Both the position numbers and the translations under genes were made by a program. DNA of 64,000 nt, from NCBI GenBank assembly GCA_963783045.1, contig CAWAMD010000008.1, forward strand, positions 199,311-263,310, written 5' to 3'. Shown here piece after piece: positions 1 through 9,083 of this stretch. The notes under the pieces were generated by a model. It ran no database searches, was not told where the DNA came from, and worked only from the letters and a program-made list of their open reading frames with translations. This DNA is from CAWAMD01 sp963783045 (GTDB lineage Bacteria; Actinomycetota; Nitriliruptoria; Nitriliruptorales; Nitriliruptoraceae). Each line of letters begins with the position of its first letter. Position 1 is the first letter of the stretch.

Positions 1-1
1 G

Positions 2-42
2 ACCCACGTGCGCCGGCGCCCCGTGCGCCGGCGCACGTGGGT
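2..42. terminator. Perfect 18-bp hairpin at the window edge
   Basis: Positions 2-19 and 25-42 are perfect reverse complements around a 5-nt loop (CCCGT). The stem is almost all G/C and has no T-tract on either side. It most likely ends transcription of whatever lies before the window, ahead of the GGDEF/EAL gene at 122. A regulatory palindrome is the alternative. Confidence 0.6.
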
Positions 43-121
43 GGCGATGCACCGGCGGCTGGCTCAAGACTCGACCGGCGGCGGTCGATACGCGTGGCGG
101 GAGTGAACCTCGGAGGGCTGG

Positions 122-2116
122 ATGTCTCGTGTGCCGCGCGGCGCCGCCGATGCAGGCGCTGCGGGGACCGTGGCGCGGGCGGCGGGCGGCGGCACGGGCA
201 CCGCGCCGGTGAGCGCAGCGGGCGCCGTGGAGGCGTCCGACGGCGCGCAGGCCAGTACGCTCGCGGCCCTGCGTGAGCTGCTGGCCGAAGGCGTCGGGGC
301 GCTGTCCGTGTGCGACGCGACGGCCGTCCTCACCCGCGTGTCGCGACGGGTTCTCGACACCCAGCATGCCGTGGCCTACCTCGCTGACGGGGCGGGACGG
401 ATCGGGGAGATCATCACGGTCGGCGTCGAGCCGCACATGGCCGCGACCCTGCATCGCCTGCTCATGGGACGCGACGGCGATCAGGTGCCGCTCTGGCGCA
501 GGCGTCTGCACGGGGAGGCGCACCCGGTCCTCGTGGTGGACGACGCCCACGCGAGCGACCTCATCCCGCGGGAGATCGTCGACGCCATCAGCCTGCGCTC
601 CTACATCGCGTTCCCGGTCCTCGCTGCCGGCGGTGACGTGCTCGGCGGCGTGGTGTGCAGCCACGCCGACCGGGTCCGGCACTGGCGGGAGGATGAGCGC
701 GACGCCGTCCGGCAGCTCGCCCTCGAGGGCTCGCTGATCATCGAGAACGCCGCCCTGCGTGAGGCCGACGAGCGGCGTCTCGCAGCGGTCACCGAGCAGG
801 CGCTCACCGACCCGCTCACGGGGCTCGCGAACCGGACGCGACTGTTCGACCGGATCGAGCAGGCCGCCGCGGCGGGCAGCGGCACCGACCACGTCGTCGG
901 GGTCGTGTTCATCGACATCGACGACTTCAAGCACGTCAACGACATGTACGGGCACGCGGCGGGGGACCGGGTCCTCGTGACGGTGGCTGACCAGCTCCGG
1001 GGCTGCGTGCGCGACGAGGACACCGTGGCGCGCTTCGCCGGCGACGAGTTCGTGGTCCTGCTCCACCAGACCACCGAGGCCGAGGCGCACGCGGCGGCGC
1101 AGCGGATCGCCGGTCGGCTCACCCCGCTGCGCGTCCGGCTGACCGAGGGCCATGCCACCGAGCGGGTGGTGACCCTCGAGCTGACGGCGAGCATCGGCAT
1201 CGCGGTGATGGACGGCGGGTCGTTGCCGCCCGAGGTCCTCGTCCGCCAGGCCGACCAGGCGATGTACCGCGCGAAGCGCACGGGCCACGCGGTCGCCGCC
1301 TTCCATGCATCCACGGACGGGCCGACGCTGGCACGCGACCAGCTCGAGCGCGAGCTGCGCACGGGCATCCAGCGGAACGAGCTCCGGCTCGTCTACCAGC
1401 CGATCCTCGACCTCGAGGCCGAGCAGATCGCCGGCGTCGAGGCGCTCGTGCGGTGGGAGCACCCGCGTCTCGGGCTGCTGCCGCCCGGCCGGTTCCTGCC
1501 GATGGCGGAGGAGACCGGCCTGATCGTGCCGCTCGGCCGGTGGGTGCTGGACGCCGCCTGCCGCCAGCTGGCGGCGTGGGACGCCGCGCGGCTCGGATCA
1601 CCTCCGGTGACGATGAGCGTCAACGTCTCGGCGAGGCAGCTGCGCCGCGGCGACGCCTACATCCGTGAGCTGACCGACGTGCTGGAGGCAACCGGCGTGG
1701 ACCCGGCACGGCTCGTGCTGGAGATCACCGAGACGGCGCTGCTCCCGGACCTCGAGGCGCCGGCGCTCCTCGGCCGGATCCGCGACGCCGGGGTCCGTTC
1801 GGCGCTCGACGACTTCGGCATCGGCTACTCGTCGCTGCGCTCGCTGCAGCGTCTCCCGATCGAGATCATCAAGATCGACCGCAGCTTCGTCGGGGCCATG
1901 CTCCAGGACCCGGGCAGCAAGGTGCTCGTGTCCGCGATGACGGCGCTGGGTGCGACGCTGGGGCTTCGCGTGATCGCCGAGGGCATCGAGACGCCGGAGC
2001 AGCTCGAGATGCTGCGTGGGCTGGCGTGTCCGTTCGGGCAGGGCTACCTCTTCGCCCGTCCGATGCCGGCAGAGGCCGTCGCGGCGCTGCTCACGACCGT
2101 CACGTCGGAGGCCTGA
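122..2116 (+). CDS. GAF-GGDEF-EAL cyclic-di-GMP signalling protein
   Basis: 664 residues. An N-terminal GAF-like sensor region (about 70-215) is followed by a GGDEF domain (about 225-400) and an EAL domain (about 415-650). The diguanylate cyclase signature reads RFAGDEF (residues 304-310), so the first Gly of GGDEF is Ala. The EAL motif E440-A-L and the loop-6 motif D563-D-F-G are intact, so c-di-GMP hydrolysis is well supported; cyclase activity or GTP sensing by the GGDEF half is possible. No transmembrane segment is evident, which suggests a cytoplasmic protein responding to a small ligand bound by the GAF domain. The ATG at 122 is preceded by a good GGAGGG site. The 3' end overlaps the convergent SDR gene by 17 nt. 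Confidence 0.93.
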   Translation: MSRVPRGAADAGAAGTVARAAGGGTGTAPVSAAGAVEASDGAQASTLAALRELLAEGVGALSVCDATAVLTRVSRRVLDTQHAVAYLADGAGRIGEIITVGVEPHMAATLHRLLMGRDGDQVPLWRRRLHGEAHPVLVVDDAHASDLIPREIVDAISLRSYIAFPVLAAGGDVLGGVVCSHADRVRHWREDERDAVRQLALEGSLIIENAALREADERRLAAVTEQALTDPLTGLANRTRLFDRIEQAAAAGSGTDHVVGVVFIDIDDFKHVNDMYGHAAGDRVLVTVADQLRGCVRDEDTVARFAGDEFVVLLHQTTEAEAHAAAQRIAGRLTPLRVRLTEGHATERVVTLELTASIGIAVMDGGSLPPEVLVRQADQAMYRAKRTGHAVAAFHASTDGPTLARDQLERELRTGIQRNELRLVYQPILDLEAEQIAGVEALVRWEHPRLGLLPPGRFLPMAEETGLIVPLGRWVLDAACRQLAAWDAARLGSPPVTMSVNVSARQLRRGDAYIRELTDVLEATGVDPARLVLEITETALLPDLEAPALLGRIRDAGVRSALDDFGIGYSSLRSLQRLPIEIIKIDRSFVGAMLQDPGSKVLVSAMTALGATLGLRVIAEGIETPEQLEMLRGLACPFGQGYLFARPMPAEAVAALLTTVTSEA

Positions 2117-2885
2117 GCAGGCGGCCCTCCATCCCGCCGGCCACCGTCAGAACCTGTCCGGTCACGTGCCCGGCGGCCGTGGGGGAGAGCAGCCAGGCGA
2201 TGGCCCGCGCGACGTCGTGGGTCGTGGCGACCTTCTGCAGGGGCATCGTCGCGGTGATGCGGGCGACGGCCTGCTCGTCGAGGCTGTCGACGGTCATCGG
2301 GGAGACCGTCCACCCCGGCGCGACGACGTTCACCCGGGCCGCCGGGTGCAGCCGGACGATCTCGTTCTTGACGGAGCGCAGGAGGCCGATCCCGATGCCG
2401 GCCTTCGCCGCGGCGTAGTCGGCGTGGCCCGCCTCGCCGAACTCGCCGGCCGTCGAGCCGACCATGACCACCGACGGGGCCTCGAGGTCGCGATGGTCGA
2501 CGAGGTGGCGCAGGAAGGCGCGGACGGTGAGGAACGTGGCCGTCAGGTTCGCGTCGATCGTGGCACGCCACCGCTGCACCGGCATGGTCCAGACCGGCTC
2601 GTCCCCGGCAGGCCAGATGCCGGCGTTGGCGACGACCGCGTCGAGCCGACCGAGCCGGCCCGCCGCCCGCGCCACGAGCGCGTTCGCGTCGTCCTCGTCG
2701 GTCAGATCCGCGCCGAGCGCCACCCCGCCGATCTCGTCGGCGAGGTCCTGCGCGGCGGCACGGTTGCGGTGGTAGTGGACGGCCACGCTGGCGCCGGCGT
2801 CCGCGAGCAGCCGGGCGGTCGCGCCGCCGATCCCGCCCGATCCGCCGGTCACGAGGACACCGGCGTCCGTCAACCCGAGATCCAC
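2100..2885 (-). CDS. Short-chain dehydrogenase/reductase (SDR)
   Basis: Classical NAD(P)-dependent oxidoreductase of about 261 residues. It shows the Rossmann glycine motif TGGSGGIG near the N-terminus, the structural NAG motif, and the catalytic Ser...Tyr-x-x-x-Lys set (GSTAGEF, then YAAAK). The GTG at 2885 is preferred because a strong GGGAGGA lies just upstream and the product then starts directly before the first beta strand. An ATG at 2963 would add 26 residues without family support. The substrate cannot be told from sequence; ketoacyl or sugar reductases are typical of the family. It converges with the c-di-GMP gene and probably follows nei in the same direction. Confidence 0.88.
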   Translation of the reverse strand: MDLGLTDAGVLVTGGSGGIGGATARLLADAGASVAVHYHRNRAAAQDLADEIGGVALGADLTDEDDANALVARAAGRLGRLDAVVANAGIWPAGDEPVWTMPVQRWRATIDANLTATFLTVRAFLRHLVDHRDLEAPSVVMVGSTAGEFGEAGHADYAAAKAGIGIGLLRSVKNEIVRLHPAARVNVVAPGWTVSPMTVDSLDEQAVARITATMPLQKVATTHDVARAIAWLLSPTAAGHVTGQVLTVAGGMEGRLLRPPT

Positions 2886-2964
2886 GCGTCGTCCTCCCTG
2901 AACCTCGCCCGGTGCGCTGATCACGTTCGGTGTTTCCGACAGCGCGCAGCGTATTGGTGTCACC

Positions 2965-3756
2965 CTAGCGGGGCAGCGGCTGGCAGCCCGGGCAGAGGTA
3001 CGTCACTCGGGGCGGGGTCCCGAGATCCGCGGCGACGACGGTCGTGCCGCAGCGGCGGCACGCCTCACCGGCCCGGCCGTAGACCCAGAGGCTGCCCGGT
3101 GGCGCGCCGGGCACCGTCGTGCGGGGCATCCCGCCGAGGTTGTTGCGCAGGAGGTCGGCGGCCGTCGCCAGCAGGGCCCGGCGCTCCTCGGGGGGCACCG
3201 CGGCGAGCGGTGTGGCCGGATGGCGCCCGTGGAGGAAGCACACCTCGGACTTGTAGACGTTGCCGATCCCGCTGGCGACGCGCTGGTCGAGCAGGACGTC
3301 CGCGAGGGGCGCCTGCGTGTCGGAGCGCTCCATGCGGGTCAGCGCGTCGTCGAGGTCGGGCGTCGGCAGGCACAGGTCGGGGCCGAGCCGACGCAGGGAC
3401 GGGTGTCGGGCGACCGCCGGTGCGTCGAGGACCTCCACCACGGGCGCGAAGAAGCACACCGCGACGGCGCCGTCGACCGCGATGACGGCCCGCGCGCCGC
3501 TGCGGGGCCGCCGCCATCGCTGGCCCGGCGCGTACACGTGCCACATGCCGGTCATGCGCAGATGGGTGTGGACGATCAGCCCGTCCGAGAAGTGCACCAG
3601 CAGGTGCTTGCCGCGTGCCTCGACGGCCTCCACCTGGCTGCCGACCCGCGGCAGGGTGCCGGCGACACGTGGCAGCTCGATGGCGGTGACCGTCCTGCCG
3701 GCCAGCGCGGAGCGCAACGACGCGGCCGTGCGGTGGATCGTGTCGCCCTCGGGCAT
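2965..3756 (-). CDS. nei: Fpg/Nei family DNA glycosylase (endonuclease VIII type)
   Basis: 263-residue base-excision repair enzyme. The mature N-terminus MPEGDTIHR carries the Pro2 nucleophile and Glu3 expected of the family, and the DTIH variant is typical of Nei rather than Fpg. A helix-two-turn-helix region precedes a C-terminal zinc finger with CRRCG and a later CPGC pair. It would remove oxidised bases (mainly pyrimidines for Nei types) and cut the abasic strand. Actinobacteria often carry several Nei paralogues and the exact lesion range cannot be assigned here. It lies between the SDR and a small histone-like gene on the same strand but is separated from the latter by a terminator hairpin. 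Confidence 0.92.
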   Translation of the reverse strand: MPEGDTIHRTAASLRSALAGRTVTAIELPRVAGTLPRVGSQVEAVEARGKHLLVHFSDGLIVHTHLRMTGMWHVYAPGQRWRRPRSGARAVIAVDGAVAVCFFAPVVEVLDAPAVARHPSLRRLGPDLCLPTPDLDDALTRMERSDTQAPLADVLLDQRVASGIGNVYKSEVCFLHGRHPATPLAAVPPEERRALLATAADLLRNNLGGMPRTTVPGAPPGSLWVYGRAGEACRRCGTTVVAADLGTPPRVTYLCPGCQPLPR

Positions 3757-3829
3757 CGTCGCTCGCTGGTCCGGCGCCCGCCGAGACTACGACCCCGCCA
3801 CCACGACGCACAGGTGTGCCCCAACGCGA

Positions 3830-3858
3830 GCGGCCCCCGGCAGGTCGCCGGGGGCCGC
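3830..3858 (-). terminator. 11-bp GC hairpin terminator
   Basis: Positions 3830-3840 (GCGGCCCCCGG) pair perfectly with 3848-3858 across a 7-nt loop. It lies 18 nt past the stop of the minus-strand 58-codon gene and before nei, so it probably insulates the two. There is no T-run, as is common in high-GC actinobacteria. Confidence 0.65.
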
Positions 3859-3875
3859 GCGTGAAACGGTGGTGC

Positions 3876-4052
3876 CTACAGGTCGTAGGGGCGCAGGGTG
3901 CTGCGGCCGTTCTCCTTGGCGCGTGCGCCGGCGGCCTTCAGGATCTCGTGCACCTTGTCGTTGAGTGCATCGGGCAGGCTGCCGTCCATGCGGAGCTCCA
4001 GGCCTTTGACGGCCTCCTTGACCTTGCTCTGCACGACGAGGGACTCTGCCAT
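3876..4052 (-). CDS. 58-residue histone-fold-like small protein (DUF1931-like)
   Basis: A short reading frame with an AAGGAG site about 8 nt before its ATG. The product starts MAESLVVQSKVKEAV and ends KENGRSTLRPYDL. The charged helices and the NGR-x-TLRP-x-DL ending match small bacterial proteins annotated as DUF1931, which are predicted to adopt a histone-like fold. This family assignment rests on remembered pattern and not on a search. If right, it would be a small DNA-associated protein. Codon use matches its neighbours, and it has its own terminator (3830-3858) and about 240 bp of upstream space before lhr, so it is probably transcribed alone. Confidence 0.75.
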   Translation of the reverse strand: MAESLVVQSKVKEAVKGLELRMDGSLPDALNDKVHEILKAAGARAKENGRSTLRPYDL

Positions 4053-4293
4053 GTGTTCTGCTCCTTGTTGGAAACGGTCGGCCGCAGACTAGGTCGCCAG
4101 ACCGCTCAGTCACAGCACCCGCCCCCGCGGAAACGGCCTCCAGGGGTGGTTTTCGTGCGATCGGCGCACGACTCGGGGGGTCGGTGGTGCACCGTGCGGG
4201 CAGTCCGGGGCGCCGCACGGCCTCGCCGCGGCGCCGAACGTCGCCGCTGCATCGCGCCGTCGTCAGCGGCCGCAGGGACCCGGCAGCGGCCGG

Positions 4294-7200
4294 TTAGCCA
4301 CGGAGGGTGAGGCCACGATAACCATCTGTGAATCCAGCGGCGCGCAGCGCGTCGGCCACGGGTGTCTCGTGCACGTCGGTGCCGTCGACCCGCGCGATCT
4401 CGAGCTTGCGGATGCGTCCTGACTTCACGAGCCGCACGAGTTCCTCGGTCCACCTCCCGTTGGTCGGGGTCGTCGCGAAGGTCGCGAGGCTCCGACCACC
4501 CCGTTCGACGTATACCGCCGGGATGCCATCGAGCAGCGCGAGGAAGGCGCCGGCCTGCCGCGCGGGGCGCCCCTCGCTGGGCGGCCACGCCAGGGCGGCG
4601 CCGTAGGGCTGGGCCGGATCGCTCGCTGCGAGCGTGAGCGCCGCCGGCTCGTCGGCCGGCTCGCGCAGAGCCCGGAGCCGGTCGATCGCGCCCGGCGCGG
4701 CGAACTGGGCGCCGCCGAGCCCCTCGACGAAGTAGCCGCGACGGATGCGCCCGGTCTCCTCCATGAGCTTCAGCACCGGGTAGACCCCGGCGAAGCCGCC
4801 CGGCACACCTTCGCCACGGGCCGCCTCGGCGGTGAGGACCCCGTACCGCTCGAGGAGCTGCTCGGCCCGGGCGTGGGCGATCTCGGTGGGGCCCGGCGAC
4901 GGCGCCAGCAGCGGCGCCACCAGCGACCAGCGCCCCTGCGCCGACGGCGGACCGACGCGACGCAGCCGTCCGGGCCGTGGGCGCGCACGCCGGGACGCCG
5001 CTGCGGCCCGAGGCCGCCCATGGAGCAGCGCACGCACCGGCGCCAGGGTGTCGTTGGTGACCTCGCCGGCCCAGACGAGGTCCCACAGCGACTCGAGCAC
5101 CGCCTGCTGGTCGGACGCGCCCGCGGCGGCGAGGACGTCGGGCCAGAAGGAGGCGCCGGCGGCGGCGAGGTGGGTACGGATGGCGTCGTGCAGCGCGCCG
5201 GACGGTGCCTCGTCGGGAGGCGGCGGGGCGAGCAGCGACACCTGATCACGGAAGCACAGGACCAGACGCCCGTCGCTGGCACCGAGTGGCTCCGCGCCGA
5301 CCCAGACGACCTCCCCGGCGGCGAGCAGCTGATCGAGGTCGGCCTCTCGGTAGCCGGCCACCCGCGCCGGCAGGACCTCGGTCTCGAGGACCGAGGCGGG
5401 GATCGGCGCGCCCTGCAGCTGCGCGACCGCCTCGACCACGGCGTCGACGCCCCGCCGGCCGTCGCCGATCCCGTGCCAGGCCGGAAGGAAGCGTCCGAGC
5501 GTCGCCGGGTCGACCGGCTCGACCTCGCGGCGCAGGGCCGCGAGGGACCGACGGCGCAGGCGTCGGAGCACGTCGACGTCGCACCACTCCCGCTCGATGC
5601 CGTCCGGCCGGAACTCCCCGAGCACGACACGGTCGTCCTCGAGCAGCTGCTCGAGCACCGTGGCGACGCGGGGCGTCGGGATGCCGAGACGGACGGCGAC
5701 GTGCTGGGCGTGGAAGGGGCCGTGTGTGCGCGCGTAGCGGGCGACGAGGTCGTCGAGCGGCCGGTCGACCGGCTCGGTGAAGGCGGCCGGGAGTCCCGGT
5801 GGGAGCGCGACCCCGAGGGCGTCGCGAAGGCGCGCGGCGTCCTCGGCGGCCGCGTACCGGTCCTCGTCGGCGACACGGACGGCGATCGCCCGGCGGTCGG
5901 CGACGAGCTGGTCGACCCAGGCGGTGGCGTCCCCGGTGCAGCGGGCAGCCAGCTCCGCGGGCGTGAGGTCGCCGAGCCGACGCAGCAGGTCGTGGCACTC
6001 GTCGACGTCGCGTGCCTGTCGGCCGTCGGTGAGCAGCTGCAGCTCGAGCTCGAGATCGGCGAGCACCGCCGGGTCGATGAGCTCGCGCAGCTCGTCCCCG
6101 CCGAGCAGCTCACGCAGCAGCTCGCGGTCCAGCGCCAGGGCGGCTGCGCGCCGCTCCGCCAGCGGAGCGTCGTACTCGTACATGTAGGTGCCGACCCAGG
6201 CGAACAGCAGCGACTGGGCGAACGGGGAGGCATGGGCGGTGTCGACGGGCACCACCCGGATGGTGCGTGCCCGCAGGTCGGTGAGCAACGCCTTCAGCGC
6301 CGGCAGGTCGAAGACGTCCTGGAGGCACTCACGGGTCGCCTCGAGCGTGATCGGGAAGCTCGGGTACTTCGCCGCGACCTGGAGCAGGCTCGCCGCCCGC
6401 TGCCGTTGCTGCCACAGGGCGGTGCGCTGACCGGGGCGCCGCCGGGGGAGGAGCAGGGCCCGTCCGGCCGCCTCGCGGAACACGGTCGTGAACAGCGCGG
6501 TGCCGGCGAGCTGGCCGACCACGAGCTCCTCGACCGCGTCGGGGTCGATCAGCAGCTCGTCCACCGGGACCTGCTCGACGGCCTCCTGCAGGCGCAGCAC
6601 GATGCCGTCGTCGGACCACAGCAGCTCGGCGTCGATGCCCTGTGCCTGCAGCCGCGCTTCGATCGCCATCGCCCACGGTGCGTGGACCCGGGCCCCGTAG
6701 GGGGAGTGGATGCAGACGCGCCAGTCACCGATCTCGTCGCGGAACCGCTCGACGAGGATGGTGCGATCGTCGGGCAGCGCCCCGGTCGCCTCGACCTGCT
6801 CGTCGAGGTAGGCGAGCAGGTTGCGGGCCGCCCACTCGTCGAGGCTGGCCTGCGCGACGAGGGAGGCCACCGCCGCGTCGGTGTCGGCGAGCGCCGCGGC
6901 GCGTGTCTCGCGGAGGAACGTCCCGAGCGCCCGCCCGAGCTCGGCCGGCCGTCCGGGACCGTCCCCGTGCCAGAACGGCATCTTCCCGGGCTGCCCGGGC
7001 GCCGGGACGACGACGACCCGCTCGTGGGTGATGTCCTCGATCCGCCACGTGGACGCGCCGAGCACGAAGGTCTCGCCCACACGGGACTCGTGGACCATCT
7101 CCTCGTCCAGCTCGCCGACGCGCGTGCCCTCGGGCGTGAACACGCCGAACAGGCCCCGGTCGGGGATCGTGCCCGGGTTGGTCACGGCCAGCCGCTGGGC

Positions 7201-8826
7201 GCCGCCGCGCCCCCGGATGGTCCCGGCCACCCGGTCCCACACGATGCGGGGCCGCAGCTCGGAGAACTCGTCGGACGGGTAGCGGCCGGCGAGCAGGTCG
7301 AGGACGGCGTGCAGCACGTCCTCGGACAGGTCGGCGAAGGGAGCGGCACGCCGCACGAGCCGCGCGAGGTCGTCGACCTGCCAGGTGTCCATCGCCGCCA
7401 TGGCGACGACCTGCTGGGCGAGGACGTCGAGGGGGTTGCGCGGGTAGCGGGTCGCCTCGATCAGGCCCCGCTGCATGCGGTCGACGACGACGGCGGTCTC
7501 GACCAGGTCGCCGCGGTACTTCGGGAAGATACGACCGCGCGACGGCTCGCCGACCTGGTGGCCGGCCCGGCCGATGCGCTGCAGGCCGCGGCTGACCGAT
7601 CCGGGCGACTCGACCTGCACGACGAGGTCGACGGCACCCATGTCGATCCCGAGCTCCAGCGACGAGGTGGCCACGAGCCCACGCAGACGTCCGGCCTTCA
7701 GCGCGTCCTCGATGGTGAGCCGCCGCTCCCGCGAGAGCGACCCGTGGTGCGCCATGACGAGCTCGTCGACGGGCTCGGCCGCGAGCTCCGTCATCACGGT
7801 CGGGTCGCTCGGGTCGAGCCCGGCCGCCCGTGCCCGCTCGAGCCGGACCCGGCTCGCGTGCAGCTCGTTGAGACGGGCGGCCAGTCGCTCGGCGAGCCGT
7901 CGGGCGTTCACGAAGATGAGCGTCGAGCGGTGCCCGAGGACGAGGTCGAGCAGCCGCGGATGGACCGCGGGCCAGATGGACTTGCGGGTCGGTCCGGCGG
8001 CGGCCGAGCCGGACAGCGGCACGTCCTCGACGACGGAGCCGAGGTCGCTCATGTCCTCGATCGGGACGACGACCTCGATGTCGAGCTCCTTGCGGATGCC
8101 GGCGTCGACGATCGTGACCCGACGAGGGGTGTCCCCGGTCTGTCCGCCGAGGAAGCGGGCGATCTCGTCGAGCGGGCGCTGCGTGGCCGATAGCGCGATC
8201 CGCTGCGGCGGACGGTCGGTGATGGCTTCCAGCCGCTCGAGCGAGAGGGCGAGGTGCGCGCCCCGCTTCGTCGGTGCGAGGGCGTGGATCTCGTCGACGA
8301 TGACCGTGTCGATGCCGCGCAGCGTCTCCCGGGCCTTGCTCGTCAGCAGCAGGAACAGCGACTCCGGGGTCGTGATCAGGATGTCGGGCGGGGTGCGGGC
8401 CATCCGGGCGCGCTCGCTCGGTGGGGTGTCGCCGGTGCGCACCCCGACGGTCGGCTCGTGAACCTCGACGCCCCGGCGTTCGGCGGCCAGACGGATGCCC
8501 TTCAGCGGCGCGCGCAGGTTCTTGTCGACGTCGACGGCGAGGGCCCGCAGCGGCGAGATGTAGAGGGTGCGCAGCCGTCGTTCGCGCGGCGGTTGCGGGC
8601 TCGTCATGAGCCGGTCGATCGTCCACAGGAAGGCGGTGAGCGTCTTGCCCGAGCCCGTGGGCGCGAGGATGAGCGTGTGGTCGCCGTCCGCGATCGCCGG
8701 CCAGCCCTGAGCCTGGGCAGGCGTCGGCGCCGCGAACGTGGTCTCGAACCACGTGCGGACCGGATCGGAGAACCGCGCGAGGACGTTGTCGGACACGCCG
8801 GTGACGGTACCGCCCGCCTCCGACAC
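4294..8826 (-). CDS. lhr: Lhr-family ATP-dependent DNA helicase
   Basis: 1510 residues, the usual size of full-length actinobacterial Lhr. It is an SF2 3'-5' helicase acting in DNA repair. The helicase core shows Walker A APTGSGKT (K61), a DEIH box near residue 175, motif III SATQ and motif VI QRIGRAGH. It is followed by the long winged-helix and C-terminal region characteristic of Lhr, which carries the tetrameric CTD and in some members uracil-glycosylase activity. The start is uncertain: GTG 8826 gives the longest form, and GTG 8796 (VSDNVLARF) also fits the family. No frame break is seen over 4.5 kb. It is preceded on its 5' side by palindromic repeats (8911-9017). Confidence 0.95.
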   Translation of the reverse strand: MSEAGGTVTGVSDNVLARFSDPVRTWFETTFAAPTPAQAQGWPAIADGDHTLILAPTGSGKTLTAFLWTIDRLMTSPQPPRERRLRTLYISPLRALAVDVDKNLRAPLKGIRLAAERRGVEVHEPTVGVRTGDTPPSERARMARTPPDILITTPESLFLLLTSKARETLRGIDTVIVDEIHALAPTKRGAHLALSLERLEAITDRPPQRIALSATQRPLDEIARFLGGQTGDTPRRVTIVDAGIRKELDIEVVVPIEDMSDLGSVVEDVPLSGSAAAGPTRKSIWPAVHPRLLDLVLGHRSTLIFVNARRLAERLAARLNELHASRVRLERARAAGLDPSDPTVMTELAAEPVDELVMAHHGSLSRERRLTIEDALKAGRLRGLVATSSLELGIDMGAVDLVVQVESPGSVSRGLQRIGRAGHQVGEPSRGRIFPKYRGDLVETAVVVDRMQRGLIEATRYPRNPLDVLAQQVVAMAAMDTWQVDDLARLVRRAAPFADLSEDVLHAVLDLLAGRYPSDEFSELRPRIVWDRVAGTIRGRGGAQRLAVTNPGTIPDRGLFGVFTPEGTRVGELDEEMVHESRVGETFVLGASTWRIEDITHERVVVVPAPGQPGKMPFWHGDGPGRPAELGRALGTFLRETRAAALADTDAAVASLVAQASLDEWAARNLLAYLDEQVEATGALPDDRTILVERFRDEIGDWRVCIHSPYGARVHAPWAMAIEARLQAQGIDAELLWSDDGIVLRLQEAVEQVPVDELLIDPDAVEELVVGQLAGTALFTTVFREAAGRALLLPRRRPGQRTALWQQRQRAASLLQVAAKYPSFPITLEATRECLQDVFDLPALKALLTDLRARTIRVVPVDTAHASPFAQSLLFAWVGTYMYEYDAPLAERRAAALALDRELLRELLGGDELRELIDPAVLADLELELQLLTDGRQARDVDECHDLLRRLGDLTPAELAARCTGDATAWVDQLVADRRAIAVRVADEDRYAAAEDAARLRDALGVALPPGLPAAFTEPVDRPLDDLVARYARTHGPFHAQHVAVRLGIPTPRVATVLEQLLEDDRVVLGEFRPDGIEREWCDVDVLRRLRRRSLAALRREVEPVDPATLGRFLPAWHGIGDGRRGVDAVVEAVAQLQGAPIPASVLETEVLPARVAGYREADLDQLLAAGEVVWVGAEPLGASDGRLVLCFRDQVSLLAPPPPDEAPSGALHDAIRTHLAAAGASFWPDVLAAAGASDQQAVLESLWDLVWAGEVTNDTLAPVRALLHGRPRAAAASRRARPRPGRLRRVGPPSAQGRWSLVAPLLAPSPGPTEIAHARAEQLLERYGVLTAEAARGEGVPGGFAGVYPVLKLMEETGRIRRGYFVEGLGGAQFAAPGAIDRLRALREPADEPAALTLAASDPAQPYGAALAWPPSEGRPARQAGAFLALLDGIPAVYVERGGRSLATFATTPTNGRWTEELVRLVKSGRIRKLEIARVDGTDVHETPVADALRAAGFTDGYRGLTLRG

Positions 8827-8910
8827 GGCCGCCCGCCCGCAGCACCGGCCCCTCCCGCCCCTCCCGGCCTCGGCTCCTCCCGGCCTCGGCTCCTCCCGGC
8901 CCCGACCCGA

Positions 8911-9017
8911 CCTGGGTAGAAATCGTCCGAGACGTCCGGACGATTCCTACCCAAGACGTCCGGCCGGCTCGACCTGGGTAGAAATCGTCCGAGACGTTCA
9001 GAGGATTTCTACCCAGG
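8911..9017. repeat. Two tandem palindromic repeat units
   Basis: A 25-bp sequence beginning CCTGGGTAGAAATCGTCC occurs exactly at 8911-8935 and 8973-8997. Each copy is followed by its own reverse complement: 8914-8928 pairs with 8938-8952 (1 mismatch in 15), and 8973-8986 pairs with 9004-9017 (perfect over 14). The result is two adjacent hairpins of about 40-45 nt, resembling REP/BIME-type elements. Just before them (about 8850-8905) is a short tandem array built on CTCCTCCCGGC. They occupy the gap between tldE and lhr, both on the minus strand. Confidence 0.75.
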
Positions 9018-9083
9018 ACGCCGGCGAGGAGGCGGGCGTGCGGGCGTGCGGGCGTGGCGGGGGGCGTGGGGGCGACGGCGGGG

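Noticed and set aside
4873..8193. Long plus-strand open frame of 1106 codons opposite lhr
   Set aside because: It mirrors the strongly biased third-position G/C of lhr, has no family motifs and no RBS, and the opposite strand encodes a complete helicase.
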